From Neoechinorhynchus agilis (lineage: Eukaryota > Acanthocephala): 64,000 nt of DNA. Position numbers and translations under genes: made by a program. The notes under the pieces are model-generated. The model was not told the origin of the DNA and did not search any database. It worked only from the letters and a program-made list of their open reading frames with translations. Positions 34,661 through 43,600 of this stretch are shown piece after piece; within the stretch, counting starts at the first letter, position 1; the number at the start of each line of letters is the position of its first letter. The DNA lies in NCBI GenBank assembly GCA_051530055.1, contig CM121342.1, positions 6,510,001 through 6,574,000 on the forward strand, given 5' to 3'.

Positions 34661-34688
34661 ATTGTTATCGTTGTTGTTAGCATTATTA

Positions 34689-34746
34689 TTACATGCACAA
34701 CAATAATGATTTCGACCAATCAAAATCATTATTGTTGTGCATGTAA
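34689..34746. repeat. Perfect 24-bp hairpin upstream of AGPAT
   Basis: The arms 34689-34712 and 34723-34746 (TTACATGCACAACAATAATG and its complement) are perfectly paired around a 10-nt loop CGACCAATCA. It lies 54 bp upstream of the AGPAT ATG, hence probably in its 5' UTR or promoter. Confidence 0.85.
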
Positions 34747-34799
34747 TTTTTTTGGACGAATCAAAATAATTCGTTTCCTTCAAATGTCCACAACTTTAG

Positions 34800-35651
34800 A
34801 TGGCGTACTCTAAGTTCATAGAAACGTTCATATGGTTCAAAGTGTACTATGTTTTGTTTATGATATTAGTTGGATTAATATGCCACCAAAGCCGAACACG
34901 GTCGTTCGTGATGTTCCACGTTAAGATGTTCTTCTACTTATTCTTCACAGCTTCTATTTCACCTTTCTTAGTGCTTTTATCACTCAGAAATATAGGCGAC
35001 CCGATGAACATTGAAAGTGTAAGTCGGATTCTTCGTGTATTCTACCGTCAGTTTTTTGGATTACGAGTGAACGTAACGGGATCAGACGAAGGCCGGGATC
35101 TTCTTCTTGGTCCAAACAAGAAACCATTCATCGTTGCAGCCAATCACCAGTCGGGCATTGATTTCATTACAATGAACGAAGTGCATCCACTGAACTGTAC
35201 AGCACTTGTTAAAAAGTCATTAATGTACACGACTGGTCCTTTCGGAATCTTGGGTTATGTTTGTGGAGTTCAGTTTATTTCGAGAGGCGATTACAAGGCT
35301 GTAAAAAGCCGAATGGCGAAAATCACGAAGAATATTCGGGAAAAGGGATGGAGAATTTGGATATTTCCAGAAGGCAGCAGAAATGTCGATGGAGGAATGA
35401 TGTCGTTTAAAATTGGAGCGTTTCGATTGGCCGTTGAAGCTGACGTGCCCATCATTCCAGTTGTGATTTCTAACCTTAATGGTATATTTAATTACAATGA
35501 AAAGTATTGGGTTCCGGGTGAATTAGAAGTTCGAATTCTTGATCCTATTCAACCAAACGAATGTGGCTCAGATGCTGCGATTCTAGCGGAGGAGACCAGG
35601 AAGAGGATGATGGACGTATTTAACACTCTGAAAACGAATCCAGATCTCTAA
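34800..35651 (+). CDS. AGPAT: 1-acyl-sn-glycerol-3-phosphate acyltransferase, intronless
   Basis: ER membrane enzyme that acylates lysophosphatidate to phosphatidate, the substrate of the CDS enzyme encoded about 10 kb to the left. The frame is complete at 283 aa, the usual AGPAT1/2 length. Hydrophobic segments lie at about 10-28 and 40-62. Block I is the catalytic NHQSGID (residues 115-121, His116 and Asp121). Block III is IFPEGSRN (188-195) with Ser in place of the more common Thr. Block IV is VPIIPVVIS. ISRGDYKA fits block II (GxxFIxR). The start is the first in-frame ATG after the hairpin. The paralogue number (AGPAT1 versus 2) cannot be decided. Confidence 0.95.
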   Translation: MAYSKFIETFIWFKVYYVLFMILVGLICHQSRTRSFVMFHVKMFFYLFFTASISPFLVLLSLRNIGDPMNIESVSRILRVFYRQFFGLRVNVTGSDEGRDLLLGPNKKPFIVAANHQSGIDFITMNEVHPLNCTALVKKSLMYTTGPFGILGYVCGVQFISRGDYKAVKSRMAKITKNIREKGWRIWIFPEGSRNVDGGMMSFKIGAFRLAVEADVPIIPVVISNLNGIFNYNEKYWVPGELEVRILDPIQPNECGSDAAILAEETRKRMMDVFNTLKTNPDL

Positions 35652-35789
35652 GGTCACCACGGTAAACCTACAAAAATTATCGGCTATTTTTTTAATGTTG
35701 ATGGGTGCTTTCTCTAGTCTTATGGAATTCTTTTACTGCTTTATGAATGGTATAGGAAAGAGTGATTTTAGAGGGAGAAAAATGTGTGG

Positions 35790-36357
35790 GGCAATGAGTC
35801 AATGTGCCTCATTCTCGCTTCCAAGGGAAGAAGAGAATTTTTTTGAAATTCTGACGCCGCCATAAATTTCATGACACATTTGCTCACGAGCCCAAGTTTT
35901 CACTTCCCGACGATATTGTCGCATTTCTCACTTTAAAATCGTGATCTCTCTCATAAACAAAATTTTTACAATTTTCTTACATAAATCCTGAAGCTGGAGG
36001 AATGGTCTACTTTTCACAAAACTTTAAAGATTAAAGCACGATATCGTTATAGTTTTTTATCAACAAAGATTTGGAGGATTATTAGTCAATGTGCTTTACG
36101 CTCGTTTCTAAGGGAAGAAAATTCTTTTTTTGAAATTCTGACCGAACAATAAATTCTTGGATTTTTACAATGAGCTCAAGTTTTCACTTCCCGACGATAT
36201 TGTTGCATTTCTCACTTTAAAATCGTGATCTCTCTCATAAACAAAATTTTTACAATTTTCTTACATAAATCCTGAGGCTGGAGGAATGGTCTACTTTTCA
36301 CAAAACTTTAAAGATTAAAGCACGATATCGTTATAGTTTTTTTTTATCAACAACACC
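35790..36357. repeat. Two direct copies of a 290-bp unit
   Basis: Segments of about 290 bp beginning near 35790 and 36085 share AGTCAATGTGC, GAAATTCTGAC, GTTTTCACTTCCCGACGATA, AATCGTGATCTCTCTCATAA, CTGGAGGAATGGTCTACTTT and AAAGCACGATATCGTTATAG. The block fills the space between AGPAT and the convergent Orai gene, so it probably includes both 3' UTRs. Confidence 0.85.
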
Positions 36358-36370
36358 TTAAAATTAGAAA

Positions 36371-37155
36371 CTATTCGGACTCTACTGTAGTGAGAGCCGG
36401 CGTCTCTTTTTGGACGACATTGAACCGTCGTCTTTTACGTTTAAGTTGAGACCTTCCTGATTTGGCTGCCACAACAGTGGGTGTTTGTGGGAGTCTTCTG
36501 GTCAATCGTTGGAAATTCCTTAGTTCGGTTTTCCTGATAGCCATTCGGATCTTGGACATTTTCAATCGTAAATGAAACACAATCACGGACATGGCTGTTA
36601 GAGTCACGATAATGACTGCGCTGGCAACAATGGCTGCCGCAGTGCTAACAATTTGAAATTTGATCCAACATACAAGAGCGAGATCAATCAGAAACAGAAA
36701 TAATCCCAGGAAAGTGCTTAGAATCCAAGCAATGTCCACATAGACATCGGCAGCCTCGAACGCTTTATCCGACATGAATTCAATTCGTTCAGTCGAAGTT
36801 TCATCGGATGGAATGAAATCGACGGATGCTAGAACCATTGTGGATATCATTAAAGCGACTACGTGGACTCCTACGAGAAGAGCAGTTAGGAATGAATGTG
36901 GACCGTGAGTCTAAATTAGAAAAACGCTTCCTAGTAGGTTCACGGTCTTGGTTAGGCGATAAAAACAGGTTGGTAAGAAGGAGACTTTTTATCGGTTTCG
37001 TAGGAATCGAGGGACATTTCAACCATTGTAACCATCGCGAACCCGGCCAAAAGAGCTGATGTCCGGTTAACCGCTTTTAGTTTTGACCGTTTTAGGAAAA
37101 ATTTCCTCAATAAGACATCCACGGTCGGATCATGCGGATTTGAAGGTGATTCCAT
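36371..37155 (-). CDS. ORAI: Orai store-operated calcium channel, two exons
   Basis: Plasma-membrane pore of CRAC channels, gated by STIM. Exons are 37155-36967 and 36910-36371, with a 56-nt GT..AG intron, giving 242 aa. The N-terminal helix and TM1 read [20 protein letters not shown] then [10 protein letters not shown]. Arg31, Gly38, Val42 and Glu46 correspond to human ORAI1 Arg91, Gly98, Val102 and Glu106 (selectivity filter). TM2 is [22 protein letters not shown]3 is [20 protein letters not shown] with Asp where human ORAI1 has Glu190. TM4 is [20 protein letters not shown], followed by the STIM-binding helix [11 protein letters not shown]. The TM1-TM2 loop ([18 protein letters not shown]) is longer and more polar than in vertebrates. 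The C-terminus is arginine/lysine-rich. Confidence 0.95.
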
Positions 37156-37590
37156 GGCCTATTAAAACGATGATCAACAAAAATGGGAGTACGCCTTCAA
37201 ACTAATCTGTTTTACGCGATTAATACGCGTGAAAGTCAAAGAAGTTTCTTTGAATCGAAGTTTTGCGATGAATTGCGATGAGCATTAAGAAATGCTCATG
37301 TTTGCGATGTAATGGAGTTTAGAAATACGATTGTTTTCGGACGCACAATCTCGTACGGCTTTTTTATTGGGTTGCTTTTAAGGTTTTTTGAACGTAAAGG
37401 CGTTCAAGATTGTGTAGATTAAAACAATCGTTTTAATTTTTCACCGCCGTTAACAAGGTGATTGATCGAGTTTTGTTTTCGAAAATGGACAATTGGGAAA
37501 TTTGCTGTTCAATATGGATAAAGTTTTGTCATTACAACAGAAAAAATCTACCAAGTGTCCATTTTCGAAACAACGATTACAATTTATTCC
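37156..37590. other. Orai upstream region, nothing specific seen
   Basis: AT-rich DNA expected to carry the Orai 5' UTR and promoter. ATTTCTTAATGCTCATCG-type short inverted sequences occur near 37265-37300 (GATGAATTGCGATGAGCATT next to GAAATGCTCATG). No gene was recognised. Confidence 0.3.
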
Positions 37591-38625
37591 TGTGAACTTC
37601 TTGACGTTGCCAGTATACTGGCAGCGTTCCCTCGCTCGTTGACCGAGGAAATTTCTCGAGCGCGGTTCCCCCGTCAACCTTTTCGTCCCAAATCGTTGAG
37701 GAGAGTGAGCGCTGATGGTCCCAGGGCTCCATACGTTTCCACGGCAAAAGGGACGAAATGGTAATTCCTTTGGAGCGCTCTATATTTTGAACGCTTTCGT
37801 TCCTCAGCTACGACCGCTGAACCTCCAGGGCTCTTTTTTGAAATCGGAAAATTACTGAGTCGCATCCCATAAAAGCGGTTTTCCCTCCCGCCATGGAAAA
37901 ACCGTGACACCGTCAGGTCGCTTGCTTTATAGGCGGCATAAATTACTCGGCTCTAGAATATTGGACACGTGAACGGAATCTAGGGCTCTACTCAAAATTG
38001 GGAGTTCAATTCTTAGTTTCTTGGAAACTTCCCGCTGGGCATTTTACAACAGAGGCCGTGTCTGAAATTAGCGTCAACTATAAAGCCGCAGCGACAGCGA
38101 TGCGGGATACAAATATCCTGGCCCAATCTTAAAGAAACTGCGACCCTTAACGTAGAATCCTCTAGAAGAGTTCCGATTGTCGGGGTGGGGAGAGCATTTA
38201 GCCAGGCTCCGATTCCTTTGTAGAGAACGCCGTAAGACGAACTTGGGGAACCTCGTAGAGAAGATCGTTAAAGGATTTGTGAATCTTCTTTATGAGGGGA
38301 AGGTCCCAGGCCGACTGCCTGTGGTCATTTTCCGGAAGGTGCGGGATCTCTGTCCGGGATTGCCAGATCGATAAACCGTCCAAATAATGTTGGGAGTTTT
38401 GTTTCATGTTGCAAAGTCCGCGTACGTTTTGCTGGCTCGGTAATGGGCGAGGAACGCTGGAAGGGCTAAATCAGACACTGCGCGGATGCCGAGGCGGCCA
38501 AAAGAGGTTGGGAACGTAGCCTGCCGCCAGCCCGTATCCGTAATATTTATATTAAAAAGTTTCTTTAAAAAAGAACGTAAAACCCCGTCGAGATCCGATA
38601 AAACTCTTTTCTCCCGAAACACGGA
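37590..38625 (-). mobile_element. Decayed reverse-transcriptase element (copy d), RT C-terminus and downstream
   Basis: Minus-strand pieces, read from right to left, match the family in order. 38450-38500 reads SFGRLGIRAVSDLALPAFLA, the post-RT GGLGIR..LALPAFLAS block. 38290-38310 has QSAWD. 38075-38110 reads PHRCRCG (Cys/His box). 37700-37760 reads FVPFAVETYGALGPSAL, and 37615-37650 RGNAAS (3' end). The order equals that of copies a and g. The copy is old and several times broken. Confidence 0.75.
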
Positions 38626-38931
38626 GCAGCTCTCAACTTATACATCAATTTGGGGAGTATCAGAATCCGAAGAAAAAATATCAGTAACGTTTCTTGTGAG
38701 CATTTTACCAAAAAATCTCTAAAACCAAAAAAAGATATAAATACTTAACATTTTTTATCTCTTTTAACTTTAAAGAAACACAATGATTATAATATTAGCA
38801 CATTTTATTGCTCAAAGCCGAGGACCCAAAATGAATGTGGCTATTAATTTCGGACTGGATTACGAGTCCGGTCTGATTGGAAGTCGGTTCTTATGGGAAA
38901 TTGTAAAGAAATTAATCATTATTGTTTCAAT

Positions 38932-39135
38932 TTCACTTAGCGATATTCACTCAGAAAATTGATTTATATTGAAAATTTTCGGCCTTTTCGTTGGCCTTCT
39001 TCAGTCAGATCTACAATGTAAATTAATCTAGTCGATTAGATTAATTTACATTGTAGATCTGACTGAAGAAGGCCAACGAAAAGGCCGAAAATTTTCAATA
39101 TAAATCAAGTTTCTGAGTGAATATCGCTAAGTGAA
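38932..39135. repeat. 204-bp foldback element with hammerhead-like core in each arm
   Basis: The arms of about 98 bp are almost perfectly complementary, from TTCACTTAGCGATATTCACT at 38932 to ATATCGCTAAGTGAA ending 39135. The centre is ATTAATCTAGTCGATTAGAT. The right arm contains CTGAAGA (39063-39069), GGCC..GGCC (stem II) and GAAA (39087-39090), the strand order of a hammerhead ribozyme core; the left arm carries the same on the other strand. No coding capacity. It is likely a non-autonomous mobile element. Confidence 0.8.
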
Positions 39136-39142
39136 GTCTTAT

Positions 39143-39460
39143 GAGAAAGTTGGTGGTTATTGTTTGTAGGAGAGTTTGTAAGGATAGGAACTTTCCTCGG
39201 GATCATTTCGATATCCGAGAGGATTGGGCAGTATGGAAAAAGGAGCGGAGGTTGAGGGCAGATGAAATGAATTGGGATTATAATAAGTTTTATTGTTCAA
39301 AGTGGAGGAACCATCTAAATCTGAGTCCTCGTGAACACTTCGATGAAACGATAGGTTAAATGGATGTGAAAGTTGGTGGTTATCGTACGAAGGAGAGTTT
39401 GTGAGGATAGGAACTTTCCTCGGGTTCATTTCGATATCCGAGAGAAGATTGGGCACTTAT
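39143..39460. repeat. Two direct copies, 224 bp apart, of an about 95-bp segment
   Basis: GAAAGTTGGTGGTTAT, GAGAGTTTGT, AGGATAGGAACTTTCCTCGG and TCATTTCGATATCCGAGAG occur near 39146 and again near 39370 with few differences. The block sits directly after the foldback element. Function unknown. Confidence 0.8.
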
Positions 39461-39699
39461 GAATCCATTGAGAACAACTTGATCGCCATCAGTTGTATTC
39501 ATTTGCTAAATGAAATATCGTTTAAATCGACTTTGAAAGCTGATTTTGTGAAGATGTTATCCATAGAATGTTTTGGTCAAGGCGAAATAAAGAAAAATAA
39601 TTTGATGCTCTCAGAATTGCTTCTATGTTTTTTATGAAATCGAAAAAAGTGTGATACATTTTCAAAAACGTAGAGAAGGTCTTTCGTCTCTTCCTTGTG

Positions 39700-39877
39700 T
39701 TGCGTCTCACTTCAGTTTCTCTATAACTTTCATTGCTATCTCGACTTCTCCGAAGCTCACAATTTTATGGCGCTCCTCGTTGACTGGCTCGGATTCGAGG
39801 ATTTGTCAAGGTTTTGTTGTTTTCACGGAGTGAGCAATCAATTAGATTTGATTCTTTATATCACTTTTCATCATTGA
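39700..39877 (+). mobile_element. Possible LINE endonuclease fragment
   Basis: A plus-strand frame reads HNFMALLVDWLGFEDLSRFC then CFHGVSNQLDLIL. This resembles the segment of APE-type LINE endonucleases between the catalytic GDFN box and the LDLIxT box (for example FLDWLxxxGLxQFxxFPTxxxNxLDLIL). It is short, without flanking domains, so the call is tentative. Confidence 0.35.
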
Positions 39878-39892
39878 AAAGCTGAAAATTAG

Positions 39893-41275
39893 GATTCTAA
39901 GCCCTCGAGATTCGGTCCCCTAATCCCGGATCTCGGCCCCATGGCAAAACTGGAAGTTCGAAAGATGGTGGAGATTGACGGTTGCGGTGGTCCCAATCTC
40001 GGTGGATTCTGGATCACCGTTGAGGACTACCACCAAAGTTCCCCTTTTTTCGCTTACTAAAGTTCAGGGCGTAAGGAATCTCGAAATCCCAACTGGCATG
40101 TTAGCTATTTTAGAGTTTTCCACAACGGGAAAGTCTATTTAAATCGCTGACATTGACCGCCTCGGATTCGTCTGGATGAGGACCCCTTCGAGTGTTACCG
40201 ACGAGATTCGGTCCCCTAATCCCGGATCTCGGCCCCATGGCAAAACTGGAAGTTCGAAAGATGGTGGAGATTGACGGTTGCGGTGGTCCCAATCTCGGTG
40301 GATTCTGGATCAACGTTGAGGACTACCACCAAAGTTCCCCTTTTTTCGCTTACTAAAGTTCAGGGCGTAAGGAATCTCCAAATCCCAACTGGCATGTTAG
40401 CTATTTTAGAGTTTTCCACAACGGGAAAGTTGATTTAAATCGCTGACATTGACCGCCTCGGATTCGTCTGGATGAGGACCCCTTCGAGTGTTACCGACGA
40501 GATCCTGTCGCCTAATCTCAGATCTCGGCCCCGTGGCAAAACTGGAAGTTCGAAAGATGGTGGAGATTGACGGTTGCGGTGGTCCCAATCTCGGTGGATT
40601 CTGGATCACCGTTGAGGACTACCACCAAAGTTCCCCTTTTTTCGCTTACTAAAGTTCAGGGCGTAAGGAATCTCCAAATCCCAACTGGCATGTTAGCTAT
40701 TTTAGAGTTTTCCACAACGGGAAAGTTGATTTAAATCGCTGACATTGACCGCCTCGGATTCGTCTGGATGAGGACCCCTTCGAGTGTTACCGACGAGATT
40801 CGGTCGCCTAATCTCAGATCTCGGCCCCGTGGCTAAACTGGAAGTTCGAAAGATGGTGGAGATTGACGGTTGCGGTGGTCCCAATCTCGGTGGATTCTGG
40901 ATCACCGTTGAGGACTACCACCAAAGTTCCCTTTTTTTCGCTTACTAAAGTTCAGGGCGTAAGGAATCTCGAAATCCCAACTGGCATGTTAGCTATTTTA
41001 GAGTTTTCCACAACAGGAAAGTTGATTTAAATCGCTGACATTGACCGCCTCGGATTCGTCTGGATGAGGACCCCTTCGAGTGTTACCGACGAGATCCTGT
41101 CGCCTAATCTCAGATCTCGGCCCCGTGGCTAAACTGGAAGTTCGAAAGATGGTGGAGATTGACGGTTGCGGTGGTCCTAATCTCGGTGGATTCTGGATCA
41201 ACGTTGAGGACTACCACCAAAGTTCCCTTTTTTTCGCTTACTAAAGTTCAGGGCGTAAGGAATCTCCAAATCTCA
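39893..41275. repeat. 296-bp GC-richer tandem repeat, about 4.7 copies
   Basis: Units start near 39900, 40196, 40492, 40788 and 41084. Each contains GGATTCTGGATCACCGTTGA, GGACTACCACCAAAGTTCCC, CTTACTAAAGTTCAGGGCGT and CATTGACCGCCTCGGATTCG. Two alternating variants are visible (CGGTCCCCTAATCCCGGATC versus CTGTCGCCTAATCTCAGATC). Each unit holds a 67-codon minus-strand frame starting MIQNPPRLGPPQPSISTIFR. As the period is not a multiple of three the frame is not continuous between units. Composition is unlike the surrounding AT-rich arrays. Confidence 0.95.
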
Positions 41276-41584
41276 GTGATTCATTCTTTTAATCGAAACG
41301 TCTTGGACTTTATGTTTTTACGATTGGAAATATTGCTTAAAAGTGAATTACAAAGGTTCTAACTTTTGTTCGATCTTCCTCATGGAATCCACTTGGTTTC
41401 CGTTTTCCCTTGCAACCTCTTTATATGTTAAAAAAGATCCGGACTCTTCGTTCATTGGGGGGATTTTCTTCTATTTATTCCACTAAAGAAATCCCCGATT
41501 GTAGAAAGCGAGCACAAAGTTTTTAAGTTTAATTGTCGACATCTCAGCCTCCATCGTCTCCACCTTTTTTAGAAGAAGAATAAA
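41276..41584 (+). promoter_or_regulatory. AHCY upstream region with a 25-bp copy of AHCY coding sequence
   Basis: Presumed promoter and 5' UTR of AHCY. Positions 41437-41461 (start ATCCGGACTCTTCGTTCATT) are identical to codons at 41771-41795 inside the AHCY coding exon (IRTLRSLG). No TATA box is obvious. The ATG is preceded by AGAAGAAGAATAAA. Confidence 0.5.
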
Positions 41585-42901
41585 ATGGCATCTCTACAAT
41601 ACAAAGTGGCGGACTTGAGCCTCGCCGAGTGGGGTCGATCCGAGATTGATCAAGCCGAAAAAGAGATGCCTGGTTTAATGGAACTTCGTCGTAGATACGA
41701 ATCCAGCCGTCCTTTAATAGGAGCCAGAATTGCTGGTTGTGTTCACATGACCATTCAAACGGCCGTTCTTATCCGGACTCTTCGTTCATTGGGGGCTCAG
41801 GTTAGATGGTGTAGTTGCAATATCTTCTCGACCCAAGACCATGCTGCCGCTGCTATTGCAAGTGAAGGTGTTCCAGTATTTGCATGGAAAGGAGAAACTG
41901 ATGAGGAATATAATTGGTGTTTAGAAAAAGTGATAATGTTTGACGATGATGTTGACAATCCACAACCTTTGAATATGATGATAGATGACGGTGGCGACCT
42001 GACTCACTTGATCCACACAAAGTATCCCAATCTCTTAAAGGGTATTTATGGCGTTTCGGAACAAACCACAACTGGTGTTCATCGCCTCTATGAGATGGAA
42101 AAAATAGGCGATTTGAAGATACCCGCATTTAATGTGAACGATTCTGTTACAAAGTCTAAATTCGACAATTTATATGGATGCCGAGAATCGTTGATCGACG
42201 GTCTCAAACGGGCTACTGATCTGATGTTGGCTGGTAAGACGGCTATTGTGTGTGGATATGGAGATGTGGGGAAAGGTTGCGTCCGTGCTCTAAATGCATT
42301 TGGAGCTCATGTTCTCGTAACTGAAATCGATCCTATAAATGCTCTTCAGGCTTCTATGGAAGGATATGAGGTTGTCCGCCTTGAAGACGTTCTTGATCGT
42401 GTTCACATTGTCGTAACTGCAACCGGATGTTGCGATGTGGTCCGGGATGAGCATATGTTGAACATGAAAGATAACGTAGTTCTTTGCAATATTGGCCATT
42501 TTGATATTGAAATCGATGTAGCTTGGCTAAAGAAAAATGCTACTCATCATCACCAAATTAAACCTCAGGTCGATAAATATACACTTGCGAATGGACGAAA
42601 CATCGTGTTGTTAGCTCAAGGAAGGCTTGTGAATCTCGGATGTGCTCATGGACATCCGTCGTTTGTTATGAGCAACACATTTTCTAACCAAGTCTTAGCA
42701 CAGATTGAACTTTTTACCAAACGAAATGGAGGTTATCCCGTTGGGGTTCATAGAATACCTAAGAAGTTAGACGAGGAAGTCGCTGAAGCACACTTGGCAC
42801 ATTTAGGTGCCAAATTAACAACGCTCACCGATGAACAGGTTAAATATCTTAATTTGGAACAGAAAAATGGACCTTTCAAGTCGGACTTATACCGGTATTA
42901 G
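41585..42901 (+). CDS. AHCY: S-adenosylhomocysteine hydrolase, intronless
   Basis: NAD-dependent tetramer that splits S-adenosylhomocysteine into adenosine and homocysteine, relieving inhibition of methyltransferases such as the KMT5A encoded 10 kb to the right. The 438-aa frame is complete (human 432). The start [20 protein letters not shown] fits the family. The substrate site includes [44 protein letters not shown] and [16 protein letters not shown]. The NAD Rossmann motif GYGDVGKG is at residues 224-231. GHFDIEIDV and [20 protein letters not shown] follow, and the C-terminus is PFKSDLYRY, whose Lys and Tyr contact the neighbouring subunit's NAD. There are no introns. An intact-looking enzyme. 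Confidence 0.98.
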   Translation: MASLQYKVADLSLAEWGRSEIDQAEKEMPGLMELRRRYESSRPLIGARIAGCVHMTIQTAVLIRTLRSLGAQVRWCSCNIFSTQDHAAAAIASEGVPVFAWKGETDEEYNWCLEKVIMFDDDVDNPQPLNMMIDDGGDLTHLIHTKYPNLLKGIYGVSEQTTTGVHRLYEMEKIGDLKIPAFNVNDSVTKSKFDNLYGCRESLIDGLKRATDLMLAGKTAIVCGYGDVGKGCVRALNAFGAHVLVTEIDPINALQASMEGYEVVRLEDVLDRVHIVVTATGCCDVVRDEHMLNMKDNVVLCNIGHFDIEIDVAWLKKNATHHHQIKPQVDKYTLANGRNIVLLAQGRLVNLGCAHGHPSFVMSNTFSNQVLAQIELFTKRNGGYPVGVHRIPKKLDEEVAEAHLAHLGAKLTTLTDEQVKYLNLEQKNGPFKSDLYRY

Positions 42902-42989
42902 TCTTGAAGTGGATCGTCAAAAAAATTGATTCTCTCTTAATGTACACAAAATATTAAATGTGTTCTTTCCTGATGAGAGAAATATAGAT

Positions 42990-43130
42990 ATATCGATTTT
43001 TATTAATTCAAAAATATTTCCTTCTTCTCGTTGGACTTCAGGTTACTTCAAAGTATTTTAATGAGCAACCTGAAGATGTCCGATGAGACGGACGAAATAT
43101 TTTTGAATCAATAAAAATCAATATATCTAT
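42990..43130. repeat. Foldback element with hammerhead-like core, 3' of AHCY
   Basis: The left arm TCGATTTTTATTAATTCAAA (from about 42996) pairs with TTTTTGAATCAATAAAAATC (to about 43120). The inner part has CAGGTT/AACCTG around 43050/43067. On the plus strand CTGAAGA 43070-43076, stem II GTCCG..CGGAC (43078-43082/43089-43093) and GAAA 43094-43097 follow hammerhead core order. The element begins about 90 bp past the AHCY stop, probably within its 3' UTR. Confidence 0.7.
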
Positions 43131-43600
43131 TTTTATCCAATCAGAAAAGAACATAGATAAAAAATGAACAAATATTAAATGTGAATCGAATTACGATTAT
43201 CCAGAAAGTCTAGGTAATCGCTTTCCTTTTCCAATAAGGAATAAATTACGCGTCGTTTTCCATGGAATAAAGTTTATTAAATGTTTTTACTGGCAAGCCG
43301 GGTCTTTTGAATCAGGTTATTACATCCCTTCCTCGGCTTTATGGTATGAAACCACACCGATCTAACTCTGATGAAGGGAGGAAACTCACTGATGAGTCCC
43401 GCCTCATCGAGAGGTATCTGAGAATCCGGAGAAATGTACAAGAAGTAATTCAATCACCTCTCTGATGTAAGAGATCGGTTCGTCTGTATTTCCAAAAAGA
43501 AAAAACTTAAAAACCGAGGGGGGGGAGAAGTAATAATCAGAATCAATAGAACCGGCTTGCCATTAAAAACATTTAAGAAGTTAAGGATTATATTGCAATT
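43131..43600. other. Spacer, nothing firmly recognised
   Basis: Contains CTGATGAAGGGAGGAAACTC and CACTGATGAGTCCCGCCTCA (43371-43410), which share short motifs with hammerhead sequences but do not form the stem II needed. It also has a run of ten G at 43519. No gene seen. Confidence 0.35.

Noticed and set aside
43371-43412. CTGATGAAGG and CTGATGAGTC motifs as hammerhead ribozymes
   Set aside because: Neither is followed by a complementary stem II and GAAA in the right place, unlike the cores at 39063, 43070 and 60503.
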